The notes below the pieces were generated by a model. That model made no database searches. It was not told the origin of the DNA and saw only the letters and a list, made by a program, of their open reading frames with translations. From assembly GCF_003286415.2 (NCBI RefSeq), contig NZ_CP043450.1:4774001-4838000 (forward strand): DNA of 64,000 nucleotides, written 5' to 3'. Of this stretch, positions 16,714 through 25,203 are shown piece after piece; position 1 is the first letter of the stretch, and every line of letters begins with the position of its first letter. This DNA is from Mucilaginibacter rubeus. GTDB lineage: Bacteria; Bacteroidota; Bacteroidia; Sphingobacteriales; Sphingobacteriaceae. A program made the translations under genes and the position numbers.

Positions 16714-19101
16714 TTACTTCCTTTTAAAAAGCCTACTAAAGAAACCAGCATCTTTTGGTTCTTCTCCATAACCATAGCCATAGCCGTAACCATAGCCATA
16801 ACCATAGCCGTAACCATAATAACCACCTTTTTTAGTCTTAATATCATTGATAACAAGGAAGGCCCGCCTGAATTTATGACCATTTACCAAATCATTAATA
16901 ATATTTAGCTGAGATTTGAGGGTATATTCTTGTCTAACAATATATAATGCCACATCTACGTGCTTTTCTATAAGTTGAGCATCGGATACAAGCCCGATTG
17001 GAGCACTATCAATGATGATATAATCAAATTTCTTTTTTAGGTATTCAATCATTAAGCCCAGCTTTTCATCCAACAAAAGTTCTGAAGGATTTGGAGGGAT
17101 CGGGCCGGATGATATAATAAAGCAATCCTGAGAAAAGAACGTAGGCTTAATTATATCATCTATATTCATGTTTTCAGAAACCATGTAGTTGGTAAACCCG
17201 TGGTCGTTGCTCAAGCCAAGGTTACTTGATAACTTAGGTTTACGCAAATCCAATTCAATCAACACCACCTTTTTTCCACTCAATGCTATTACACTGGCTA
17301 AATTGGTACAAATAAACGACTTACCTTCACCACTCATACTTGAGGTTGCCATGATCACACTCGGTTGTCCAGGCTTCAATACAAATTGTAGGTTTGTTCT
17401 TAAGGCTCTGAACTCTTCCGATATAACGGATCTTGAATTTGTTCCAACTACCAAAGAATCATTATTTTGATTGTTACCTATCTCGCCAACTACAGGGATC
17501 TTGGTATTGGATAAAATGTCGTCCTTATTAACAATTTTTATGTTCAATAACTCTTTACCGTACAAATAAGCTACGGGAACTAATAAACCTAATATCAGGC
17601 CAATAGCATATACCAATGGTTTGCTCGGCTTAAATGGTAAATAATCACTCTTAGCCGGATCAATTATTCGAGCAGTTGAAAGCGTTGAGGTTTTTGATAT
17701 AGCGGTTTCTTCCTTCTTTTGCAACAGGTATAAGTACAATTGCTGTTTCAAATCCTGCTGACGCGAAAAGTCAAGATAAACACGTTCTTGCTTTGGTATA
17801 TTTCCAACTTTGCCATTTAGTGTCGAATTATTTTGCTTCAGTTGTTTTATTATTACAACCAAACTCTTTTTATAATTATCAAAACTCTTAACTAATGTAC
17901 TCCTAACGCTGTTTATTTCCGCATCTATATTTTGTATTACAGGGTTACCTTCTTTATAAGAAAGCATCAAATTATCCCTGTTAATTAATAACTCATTATA
18001 CTTTTGAATAGCAGCAATAAATACCGGGTCTTGAATAGCAACAGTATTAGGTATAATTTTCCTATTTGCCGGATCGCTGATATATTTTGAAATATCATCT
18101 GCCAATGTTAATTGAATCTCTTGTTCATTCAATTTATTAGCATACTCCGTAACGTTGGTTATAAGCGCCTCACCTTGAGCCTGCACATTTGCAAGACCGT
18201 TTTGCTCCTTAAACTTCTCAAATTTACTTTCAACGCCGGTTAATTCCTGGCTAACCACCGATAACCTGTCTTGTATAAAGGCTAAAGTACTATCTGCTAT
18301 CGCTATTTTATTTTCATGATTTCCCTTCAAATACAACTCCATCATCTTCTTCAAAATGGCCTCGCCCTTTTTTGAATTTGAGTACTGAAGCGTGATTGCT
18401 AAAGTTGTACTTTTTTTGTCTGTTAAATCAACGTCAAGTCCTTTACTAATTGATTCAACCTTATCATCAATGGATTGTAAAAGAAGCTTATATTCGGTTC
18501 CCGAAATTGCAACACCCGGTACCTTAGTAAAAACAAGTACAAACTGAGGCAACACAACGTTAGTGTTATAATTAACTGTTGTATCAACATCGTCTTTACC
18601 ATTTTTAATATGAATTTTCTCGCCTACTAAGTCAACGTCATAATTCCTTAGTTGTATAGAGTCTATTCTGGGTATTAGCTTTACTTTAAAAGGAGCTTCG
18701 TCGTATAATTCAATTGCATTTATCTTTCCCTTTCTAAAGATTGTTACATTTAAATTCAAATCATTAACAACACTGGTCATTAAAGCTCTTGATTTTAATA
18801 TATCGATCTCGTTATAAGCGTTACTGGACATATCCAACAGATCGGAAAAATCCATTAACGAGTTAGCACCAGATTTTCCGGTTAACGCACCTCCTGATGA
18901 TCCGTCATCGATGGTGATCTTACTGTTTATCTTATAAGAAGGAGTACTGTATCTTGCAAACATAACAGCAAGTGCTACAAAAACAAGAGTGCTTAGCAGA
19001 AATAAATACCAATGACCCAGAAAGTTACCTACGAGTTTCTTAACATTAAAACTTTGTTCTTTTCCTAAAGCCTGATCAAGTGCCTGATCCGAATTCGCCA
19101 T
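16714..19101 (-). CDS. Wzc-like polysaccharide biosynthesis tyrosine autokinase with Tyr-Gly tail
   Basis: 795-residue inner-membrane co-polymerase and BY-kinase that controls chain length and export with the Wza-like protein. A Wzz domain lies between TM1 (about residues 31-51) and TM2 (about 500-520), with a long helical stretch at about 270-460. The kinase domain has Walker A SSMSGEGKS (to about 595), Walker A' ELDLRKP (about 616) and Walker B YIIIDSAP (about 699). The C-terminus ends in a tract of ten tyrosines alternating with glycine (about 766-783) before a basic end. This is the autophosphorylated tyrosine cluster in an unusually regular form. The start ATG is at 19101. Confidence 0.95.
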   Translation of the reverse strand: MANSDQALDQALGKEQSFNVKKLVGNFLGHWYLFLLSTLVFVALAVMFARYSTPSYKINSKITIDDGSSGGALTGKSGANSLMDFSDLLDMSSNAYNEIDILKSRALMTSVVNDLNLNVTIFRKGKINAIELYDEAPFKVKLIPRIDSIQLRNYDVDLVGEKIHIKNGKDDVDTTVNYNTNVVLPQFVLVFTKVPGVAISGTEYKLLLQSIDDKVESISKGLDVDLTDKKSTTLAITLQYSNSKKGEAILKKMMELYLKGNHENKIAIADSTLAFIQDRLSVVSQELTGVESKFEKFKEQNGLANVQAQGEALITNVTEYANKLNEQEIQLTLADDISKYISDPANRKIIPNTVAIQDPVFIAAIQKYNELLINRDNLMLSYKEGNPVIQNIDAEINSVRSTLVKSFDNYKKSLVVIIKQLKQNNSTLNGKVGNIPKQERVYLDFSRQQDLKQQLYLYLLQKKEETAISKTSTLSTARIIDPAKSDYLPFKPSKPLVYAIGLILGLLVPVAYLYGKELLNIKIVNKDDILSNTKIPVVGEIGNNQNNDSLVVGTNSRSVISEEFRALRTNLQFVLKPGQPSVIMATSSMSGEGKSFICTNLASVIALSGKKVVLIELDLRKPKLSSNLGLSNDHGFTNYMVSENMNIDDIIKPTFFSQDCFIISSGPIPPNPSELLLDEKLGLMIEYLKKKFDYIIIDSAPIGLVSDAQLIEKHVDVALYIVRQEYTLKSQLNIINDLVNGHKFRRAFLVINDIKTKKGGYYGYGYGYGYGYGYGYGYGEEPKDAGFFSRLFKRK
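16768..16821 (-). repeat. in-frame GGY-TAY hexamer repeat coding for the Tyr-Gly tail
   Basis: The 54-bp tract is made of eight 6-bp Gly-Tyr units (GGT/GGC plus TAT/TAC) preceded by one TAT. Third-position variation is the only difference between units. Gain or loss of 6-bp units would change the number of phosphorylatable tyrosines without shifting the frame. Confidence 0.85.
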
Positions 19102-19290
19102 AAATTAAATCTTCTGGTAAATAGTGTGAATTATAGTAGTTAATAAATCCCCTAAAAAAGCATTCACAGATCGTAAATCCGGAATCAGTTTGTAAATAAC
19201 CTGGCTACAGTGCCATTTCTTCTACAAACATTTCAAGATTACTATCTTTTCAATTAGCAAATATTTTAGGGGTTTATAAGATTACGTTGC
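19102..19290 (-). other. wza-wzc intergenic region with distant complementary arms
   Basis: This 189-nt gap is large for an otherwise tight cluster. The 9-mer cccctaaaa at 19149-19157 is complementary to ttttagggg at 19264-19272, so the transcript could form a closing stem around about 106 nt. No promoter box of the TAnnTTTG type is obvious. It may be a leader or processing element; nothing more can be said. Confidence 0.4.
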
Positions 19291-20106
19291 TTATTTAAGC
19301 CTGGTAGCAAGTATTATCAAAATTGATAGTAGAGATGCGGCTATAGTAACATACCTGGCCTGCGATGCATCATTGGCATCGGATTTTGCTTTCCGTGGTT
19401 CAACATATATTACGTCATTTTGCTTTAAATAGTAATACGGAGCGCTCATAATGTCACTTCTGGTCAAATTCACCCTGTATGGTGTCTTCGTGCCATCGGC
19501 ATTCTCCCTTATCAACAACACATTTTCGCGTTTTCCATAAATGGTCAGATCACCGGCCATGGCTAACGCATCTATGATACTAACCTTTTCATTTGGCATA
19601 ACATACTGACCAGGCTTCAATACTTCCCCGGTAACGTTTACTCTGAAATTTGCAAACCTTACAATCACCGTTGGATCCTTAAAATATTTTGCGGCCGCTA
19701 TTTTAGTTATACTGTCTCGCAATTGAGATGTAGTATACCCCAAAACATTCAATTTCCCCAAAACAGGCAACTCAATAAAGCCTTCTTTATTCACTAAATA
19801 ACCGGTAGGAGTTACAGTATTCAACGCCGGAGTTGAAACCGAGCCAGAGGTACTAAGTGGCACATTAGCTGCGTTTATGGATATAGTTGCCTGTGGATCA
19901 ATTGTTTGTATGAAGATATTTAAAATATCATCAACCTTGATCGTAGGTTCAATATACTCAGACTTCAAGATCGTATTCAAACGCCCGGAATCAGGGATAT
20001 CTTGAAAATATTTTACTTTTTTTGTCGTATCGCAAGAAAAAAAGCTAAAAGAAATTACAAAAAGGAATAAAACCAGATACGAGTTATATAGAAAAATTTT
20101 TCTCAT
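19291..20106 (-). CDS. Wza-like polysaccharide export lipoprotein
   Basis: 271-residue outer-membrane polysaccharide export protein. It has a lipoprotein signal peptide with Cys25 (SFFSCDTT), then a Poly_export domain starting at IKVDDILNIFIQTID, and an SLBB-like segment (VNVTGEVLKPGQYVMPNEKVSIIDALAMAGDL is split over residues about 150-185). A hydrophobic helix lies at the C-terminus (TIAASLLSILIIL). It is shorter than E. coli Wza, as is usual for Bacteroidota. It is the first gene of the polysaccharide locus and pairs with the Wzc-like gene downstream. Confidence 0.92.
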   Translation of the reverse strand: MRKIFLYNSYLVLFLFVISFSFFSCDTTKKVKYFQDIPDSGRLNTILKSEYIEPTIKVDDILNIFIQTIDPQATISINAANVPLSTSGSVSTPALNTVTPTGYLVNKEGFIELPVLGKLNVLGYTTSQLRDSITKIAAAKYFKDPTVIVRFANFRVNVTGEVLKPGQYVMPNEKVSIIDALAMAGDLTIYGKRENVLLIRENADGTKTPYRVNLTRSDIMSAPYYYLKQNDVIYVEPRKAKSDANDASQARYVTIAASLLSILIILATRLK

Positions 20107-20266
20107 AAAATTAGGACTCCCATGTTTTTATAGGTATAAGTTTAAAAACGTTGCAATATATACACTTTTTTCTCAAATGCAACACACTTTTATTAATTTT
20201 TTTATAAAACCGCCTTTAGCATAACTTTTTATTAATCAAAAGTGCGTTTTAATATAATATTGAAAA

Positions 20267-20578
20267 TTATGCCTGCCCCATTGTGCCACCAAAATTCATC
20301 GGAAAACCAGGGTGGTCGGGCTGTACTTTGATACGACCATTAATAGATTCATACTTTTCGATGTTGTCTTGCAATGCCGAAAGAAGACGTTTGGCGTGTT
20401 CGGGAGTCAGTATAATCCGCGATTTTACCCTGGCTTTCGGAACACCGGGCATAACCCTGATAAAATCTAATACAAACTCAGAGGTTGAGTGAGTGATAAT
20501 AGCAAGGTTTGAATAGACACCTTCTGCAATTTCTTCTGATAGCTCAATATTGAGCTGATTTTCATTTTGTTCTTCCAT
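20267..20578 (-). CDS. DUF3467 domain protein
   Basis: 103-residue acidic protein of unknown function, matching the short DUF3467 family that is common in Bacteroidota. It has no signal peptide or membrane segment. The segment YSNLAIITHSTSEFVLDF is the most recognisable part. It follows rpoC, but is separated from it by a strong terminator and has its own candidate promoter, so it is probably expressed independently. Confidence 0.85.
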   Translation of the reverse strand: MEEQNENQLNIELSEEIAEGVYSNLAIITHSTSEFVLDFIRVMPGVPKARVKSRIILTPEHAKRLLSALQDNIEKYESINGRIKVQPDHPGFPMNFGGTMGQA

Positions 20579-20590
20579 GCTACTAAATTA

Positions 20591-20624
20591 GCAAAAAGAC
20601 GTTCTTCGCTAACTGTCTTTTTGC
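20591..20624 (-). promoter_or_regulatory. leader hairpin before the DUF3467 gene
   Basis: A perfect 10-bp stem, gcaaaaagac at 20591-20600 with gtctttttgc at 20615-20624 and a 14-nt loop, lies in the predicted 5' leader, 13 nt before the start codon. It has no following T run, so a leader structure is more likely than a terminator. Confidence 0.45.
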
Positions 20625-20640
20625 GCGGTAAATGCTGCGG

Positions 20641-20648
20641 CAAATATA
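20641..20648 (-). promoter_or_regulatory. candidate -7 box for the DUF3467 gene
   Basis: On the minus strand the sequence reads TATATTTG, an exact fit to the Bacteroidota TAnnTTTG -7 element. No good TTTG -33 box is found at the expected distance. Confidence 0.4.
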
Positions 20649-20743
20649 GCTTTTAAGAATATATTCCATCCTACATTATGCTTTCAAAGTGCCGAACGTA
20701 GAACAGAAGTATTTCGCTTTTGTTTTAACTATTTTAAAAATAA

Positions 20744-20778
20744 TCATAAAAAAAGCCTCCCGGATAACCGGGAGGCTT
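20744..20778 (-). terminator. rpoC intrinsic terminator
   Basis: An 11-bp perfect stem (aagcctcccgg / ccgggaggctt, loop 4 nt) at 20753-20778 is followed on the minus strand by seven T residues. It lies 26 nt after the rpoC stop and closes the tuf-rpoC super-operon. Confidence 0.92.
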
Positions 20779-20803
20779 AATAAATTATTTAAGTAGCTGG
20801 CAA

Positions 20804-23800
20804 TTAAGCTTCCAACTCTTCTGCTTTTGAAGCCATCAGGCGGTCAAACTCCTCTTGTGAACCTACACGGATATTTTCGTATTCGCGTAAACCGGTACCT
20901 GAAGGTATTAAGTGACCTACGATAACGTTTTCTTTCAGGCCAAGCATGTTGTCTTTTTTACCTGCGATAGCTGCTTCGTTCAGTACTTTGGTAGTTTCCT
21001 GGAACGATGCTGCCGAGATAAACGACTTGGTGCCTAACGACGCCCTGGTGATACCTTGCAATATCGGGCTCGATGTTGCTGGGATGGCGTCACGCACTTC
21101 AACCAGTTTAAGGTCGCGGCGTTTCAATACCGAGTTTTCATCGCGTAAACGACGTAATGAAACTATCTGGCCAGATTTCAACGTAGTTGAATCACCCGGA
21201 TCAGTAACAACTTTCTTGTCGTAAATTTCATCATTCTCGGTCATGAAATCCCATCCGTCAACAGCTTCACGCTCTAAGAAACGGGTATCGCCCGCATCTT
21301 CGATAGATACTTTCTGCATCATCTGGTGAACGATAACTTCAAAGTGTTTATCGTTAATTTTCACACCCTGTAAGCGGTAAACTTCCTGGATACCGTTAAC
21401 AAGGTATTCCTGTACCGCCGCAGGTCCTTTAATAGCAAGGATGTCTGAAGGTGAAATTGAACCATCTGACAATGGCATACCAGCTTTAACAAAGTCATTA
21501 TCCTGTACAAGGATGTGTTTTGAAAGTGGTACAAGGTATTTTTTAACCTGGCCGTCTTTTGATTCGATTGTAATTTCGCGGTTACCACGTTTAACACCAC
21601 CTAAAGTTACCACACCGTCAATTTCAGTTACTACAGCAGGGTTTGAAGGGTTACGTGCTTCAAATAACTCGGTTACACGTGGTAAACCACCTGTAATATC
21701 TCGCGTTTTACCGGTTGAACGAGGAATTTTAGCAATAACCTGACCTGTTTGCAGCCTGTCGCCTTCATCAACAGCGATGTGGGCGCCTACCGGGATATTA
21801 TATCCTTTAATGATGTTCCCTTTATTATCGGCAATCTGGATAGCAGGGTTTTTTGTTTTATCCCTGGTATCGATGATCACTTTTTCGCGGTGGCCTGTTT
21901 GCTCGTCAGATTCTTCACGGAAAGTGATACCTTCCAATACAGCATCAAACTGGGCAATACCTGCAAACTCAGAGATAATTACCGCGTTGTACGGATCCCA
22001 TGAACAGATACGGTCGCCTTTGGTGATCTTGCTACCATCTTTCACATACAGGTATGAACCGTATGGAATGTTGTTGGTAACAATTACTTTATTGCTTCCG
22101 GCTTCGATGATACGGAACTCGCCCGAACGGCCTAATACCACATCAACAGCACCATCTTCAGCAGTTTCATAAGTTACAGTACGTACGTTCTCAAACTCGA
22201 TGATACCATCAAACTTAGCGTTGATCTGAGATTCAGCCGCGATGTTTGACGCGGTACCACCCACGTGGAATGTACGAAGTGTTAACTGTGTACCCGGCTC
22301 ACCGATTGACTGTGCTGCGATTACACCAACAGCCTCGCCTTTTTGCACACGTTTACCGCTTGCAAGGTTACGGCCGTAGCACAATGCGCATACGCCACGT
22401 TTGCTTTCGCAGGTTAATACCGAACGGATCTCGATACCTTCTAACGGAGAATTCTCGATCTTTTTGGCAACCTCTTCGGTAATGTCCTGACCGGCTACTG
22501 CTAACAGTTCGTTAGTGATAGGGTCATGAACATCATGAAGCGTAGTACGACCTAAAATACGGTCATATAATGGCTCAACAATATCCTCGTTATCTTTCAG
22601 TGCAGTTGTGTAGATACCTCTTAAAGTACCGCAATCAACCTCACCAACAATCATGTCCTGGGCAACGTCATGCAACCTACGTGTTAAGTAACCAGCATCC
22701 GCTGTTTTTAACGCCGTATCCGCCAAACCTTTACGAGCACCGTGGGTTGAGATAAAGTACTCCAATACCGACAAACCTTCTTTAAAGTTTGAAAGGATCG
22801 GGTTTTCGATAATCTCGCCACCTGAACCTGATTTCTGAGGTTTCGCCATCAAACCACGCATACCTGCAAGCTGACGGATCTGCTCTTTAGAACCACGGGC
22901 ACCTGAGTCAAGCATCATGTAAACAGAGTTGAAGCCCTGGTTATCGTTGCTCAGGATGTCCATTACGTTAGCAGTTAAGCGGTTGTTGATACGTGTCCAG
23001 ATATCGATGATCTGGTTGTAACGCTCGTTGTTGGTAATGAAACCCATGTTATAGTTGTTCATTACCTCATCAACTTGCTTAGAAGCTGTATCAATCAGGG
23101 TTACTTTTTCTGCAGGGATATTGATATCCTTCAGGTTAAATGATAAACCACCCTGGAATGCCATTTTAAAGCCTAACTCCTTAATATCATCAAGGAACTG
23201 GGCGGCACGTGCCATACCGGTGATTTTCACTACCTCACCAATGATATCACGAAGTGATTTTTTGGTAAGCAGCTCATTGATATAACCTACTTCTACAGGT
23301 ACATGCTGGTTAAACAACACGCGGCCTACAGTAGTATCAATAATTTTATTTACGATTTTGCCATCGCGCTCTTTAACCAAAGCTTTAACCTTGATAAATG
23401 CATGCAGGTCAAGTTTTTTCTCGTTATAAGCGATAATTACTTCCTCTGCAGAGTAAAAAGTTAAGCCTTGTCCTTTAACCACGCGTGTTTCGTCGGTTTT
23501 ACGGCCTTTGGTTATGTAGTACAAACCAAGCACCATGTCCTGAGATGGTACAGTAATAGGTGTACCGTTGGCAGGGTTAAGGATGTTGTGCGAAGCAAGC
23601 ATCAGGATCTGGGCTTCCAAAATTGCCGCGTTACCAAGTGGTACGTGAACGGCCATCTGGTCACCGTCAAAATCCGCGTTGAATGCTGTACAGGTTAATG
23701 GGTGCAATTGGATCGCTTTACCTTCAACCAGTTTTGGCTGGAACGACTGGATACCCAACCTGTGCAGCGTAGGCGCACGGTTTAGTAATACAGGGTGTCC

Positions 23801-25093
23801 TTTCAACACGTTTTCCAAAATATCCCAAACTAATGGGTCTTTACGGTCAACTATCTTTTTGGCAGATTTTACTGTTTTAACCACACCACGCTCAATCATT
23901 TTGCGGATGATAAATGGTTTAAACAACTCGGCTGCCATATCTTTTGGTAAACCGCACTCGTGTAATTTAAGGTTAGGACCTACAACAATTACCGAACGCG
24001 CAGAGTAATCCACACGTTTACCTAATAAGTTTTGACGGAAACGGCCTTGTTTACCTTTCAGGATATCTGAAAGTGATTTCAAAGCACGGTTACCTTCAGT
24101 TTTTACCGCGTTAACTTTACGTGAGTTATCGAATAACGAATCCACAGCTTCCTGCAACATACGTTTCTCGTTACGTAAAATCACCTCTGGTGCTTTGATC
24201 TCGATCAAACGTTTTAAACGGTTGTTACGGATAATTACACGACGGTAAAGGTCATTCAAATCTGAAGTAGCAAAACGGCCACCTTCCAATGGTACCAACG
24301 GACGCAGTTCAGGTGGGATAACCGGAACGATCTTAACGATCATCCACTCAGGGTTATTCTCGATCCTGGTTTTAGCATCACGGAAAGCTTCAACAACCTG
24401 CAAACGTTTTAAAGCTTCGTTTTTACGTTGCTGAGAAGTTTCGTTAGCTGCCTGGTGACGCAGGCTGAATGATAATTCATCAAGGTCAAGGCGTTTTAAT
24501 AATTCTTCCAAGGCCTCGGCACCCATTTTGGCAACAAATTTCTGAGGATCTTTGTCGTCAAGGTACTGGTTTTCTTTTGGAAGGGTATCTAATACGTCAA
24601 GGTATTCTTCTTCAGTAAGGAAATCCATTTTGTTGATTCCGTCTGCTTCTTTAATACCTGGCTGTATAACTACGTAACGCTCGTAGTATATGATAAGGTC
24701 AAGCCTTTTTGTAGGCAGGCCTAATAAATAACCTATTTTGTTTGGTAATGAGCGGAAGTACCAGATGTGCGCAACAGGCACCACCAGGTTGATGTGGCCC
24801 ATACGCTCACGACGTACTTTCTTTTCGGTTACTTCAACACCGCAACGGTCGCACACGATACCTTTGTAACGGATACGTTTGTATTTACCGCAATGGCACT
24901 CATAATCCTTAACCGGACCAAAAATACGCTCGCAGAACAAACCATCACGCTCAGGTTTGTAAGTACGGTAGTTAATGGTTTCCGGCTTTAAAACTTCACC
25001 GCTTGAACGCTCAAGGATAGACTCAGGAGAGGCTAAACTGATGGTAATGGTGGTAAAGTTACTTTTGATTTTATTATCCTTTTTGTAAGACAT
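20804..25093 (-). CDS. rpoC: DNA-directed RNA polymerase subunit beta'
   Basis: 1429-residue catalytic subunit of RNA polymerase. The N-terminal zinc site is CHCGKYKRIRYKGIVCDRCG (residues about 65-85), and the active-site metal loop NADFDGDQMAVH holds three catalytic aspartates. The second zinc site includes CESKRGVCALCYG. Also visible are the bridge-helix/trigger-loop region (GARKGLADTALKTADAGYLTRRL) and GEPGTQLTLRTFH. Length is usual for Bacteroidota. It follows rpoB after a 110-nt gap that holds a heptad-repeat hairpin, and is followed by a terminator. Confidence 0.99.
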   Translation of the reverse strand: MSYKKDNKIKSNFTTITISLASPESILERSSGEVLKPETINYRTYKPERDGLFCERIFGPVKDYECHCGKYKRIRYKGIVCDRCGVEVTEKKVRRERMGHINLVVPVAHIWYFRSLPNKIGYLLGLPTKRLDLIIYYERYVVIQPGIKEADGINKMDFLTEEEYLDVLDTLPKENQYLDDKDPQKFVAKMGAEALEELLKRLDLDELSFSLRHQAANETSQQRKNEALKRLQVVEAFRDAKTRIENNPEWMIVKIVPVIPPELRPLVPLEGGRFATSDLNDLYRRVIIRNNRLKRLIEIKAPEVILRNEKRMLQEAVDSLFDNSRKVNAVKTEGNRALKSLSDILKGKQGRFRQNLLGKRVDYSARSVIVVGPNLKLHECGLPKDMAAELFKPFIIRKMIERGVVKTVKSAKKIVDRKDPLVWDILENVLKGHPVLLNRAPTLHRLGIQSFQPKLVEGKAIQLHPLTCTAFNADFDGDQMAVHVPLGNAAILEAQILMLASHNILNPANGTPITVPSQDMVLGLYYITKGRKTDETRVVKGQGLTFYSAEEVIIAYNEKKLDLHAFIKVKALVKERDGKIVNKIIDTTVGRVLFNQHVPVEVGYINELLTKKSLRDIIGEVVKITGMARAAQFLDDIKELGFKMAFQGGLSFNLKDINIPAEKVTLIDTASKQVDEVMNNYNMGFITNNERYNQIIDIWTRINNRLTANVMDILSNDNQGFNSVYMMLDSGARGSKEQIRQLAGMRGLMAKPQKSGSGGEIIENPILSNFKEGLSVLEYFISTHGARKGLADTALKTADAGYLTRRLHDVAQDMIVGEVDCGTLRGIYTTALKDNEDIVEPLYDRILGRTTLHDVHDPITNELLAVAGQDITEEVAKKIENSPLEGIEIRSVLTCESKRGVCALCYGRNLASGKRVQKGEAVGVIAAQSIGEPGTQLTLRTFHVGGTASNIAAESQINAKFDGIIEFENVRTVTYETAEDGAVDVVLGRSGEFRIIEAGSNKVIVTNNIPYGSYLYVKDGSKITKGDRICSWDPYNAVIISEFAGIAQFDAVLEGITFREESDEQTGHREKVIIDTRDKTKNPAIQIADNKGNIIKGYNIPVGAHIAVDEGDRLQTGQVIAKIPRSTGKTRDITGGLPRVTELFEARNPSNPAVVTEIDGVVTLGGVKRGNREITIESKDGQVKKYLVPLSKHILVQDNDFVKAGMPLSDGSISPSDILAIKGPAAVQEYLVNGIQEVYRLQGVKINDKHFEVIVHQMMQKVSIEDAGDTRFLEREAVDGWDFMTENDEIYDKKVVTDPGDSTTLKSGQIVSLRRLRDENSVLKRRDLKLVEVRDAIPATSSPILQGITRASLGTKSFISAASFQETTKVLNEAAIAGKKDNMLGLKENVIVGHLIPSGTGLREYENIRVGSQEEFDRLMASKAEELEA

Positions 25094-25110
25094 AGTCTAC
25101 TTTGATTTTT

Positions 25111-25203
25111 TAAAGGTAATTTTTAGGCGAAAGGTAAAAGGCGAAAGGTAAAAGGTTTCGGAACCTGTCCTAACCTTTCACCTTTAGCCTTTAAGCTTTA
25201 ACC
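25111..25203. repeat. heptad-repeat inverted element between rpoB and rpoC
   Basis: The gap holds a tandem duplication of aggcgaaaggtaaa (25125-25152), readable as 7-bp units aggcgaa/aggtaaa. The 20-mer at 25138-25157 is complementary to 25172-25191 at 18 of 20 positions with a 14-nt loop. The right arm reaches the rpoB stop codon. It would fold into a long hairpin in the rpoBC transcript. It resembles four other intergenic elements in this window in design but not in base sequence. Confidence 0.8.

Noticed and set aside
16768..16821. Repeat tract as a non-coding tandem repeat
   Set aside because: It is fully in frame at the C-terminus of the Wzc-like kinase, where tyrosine clusters are expected.
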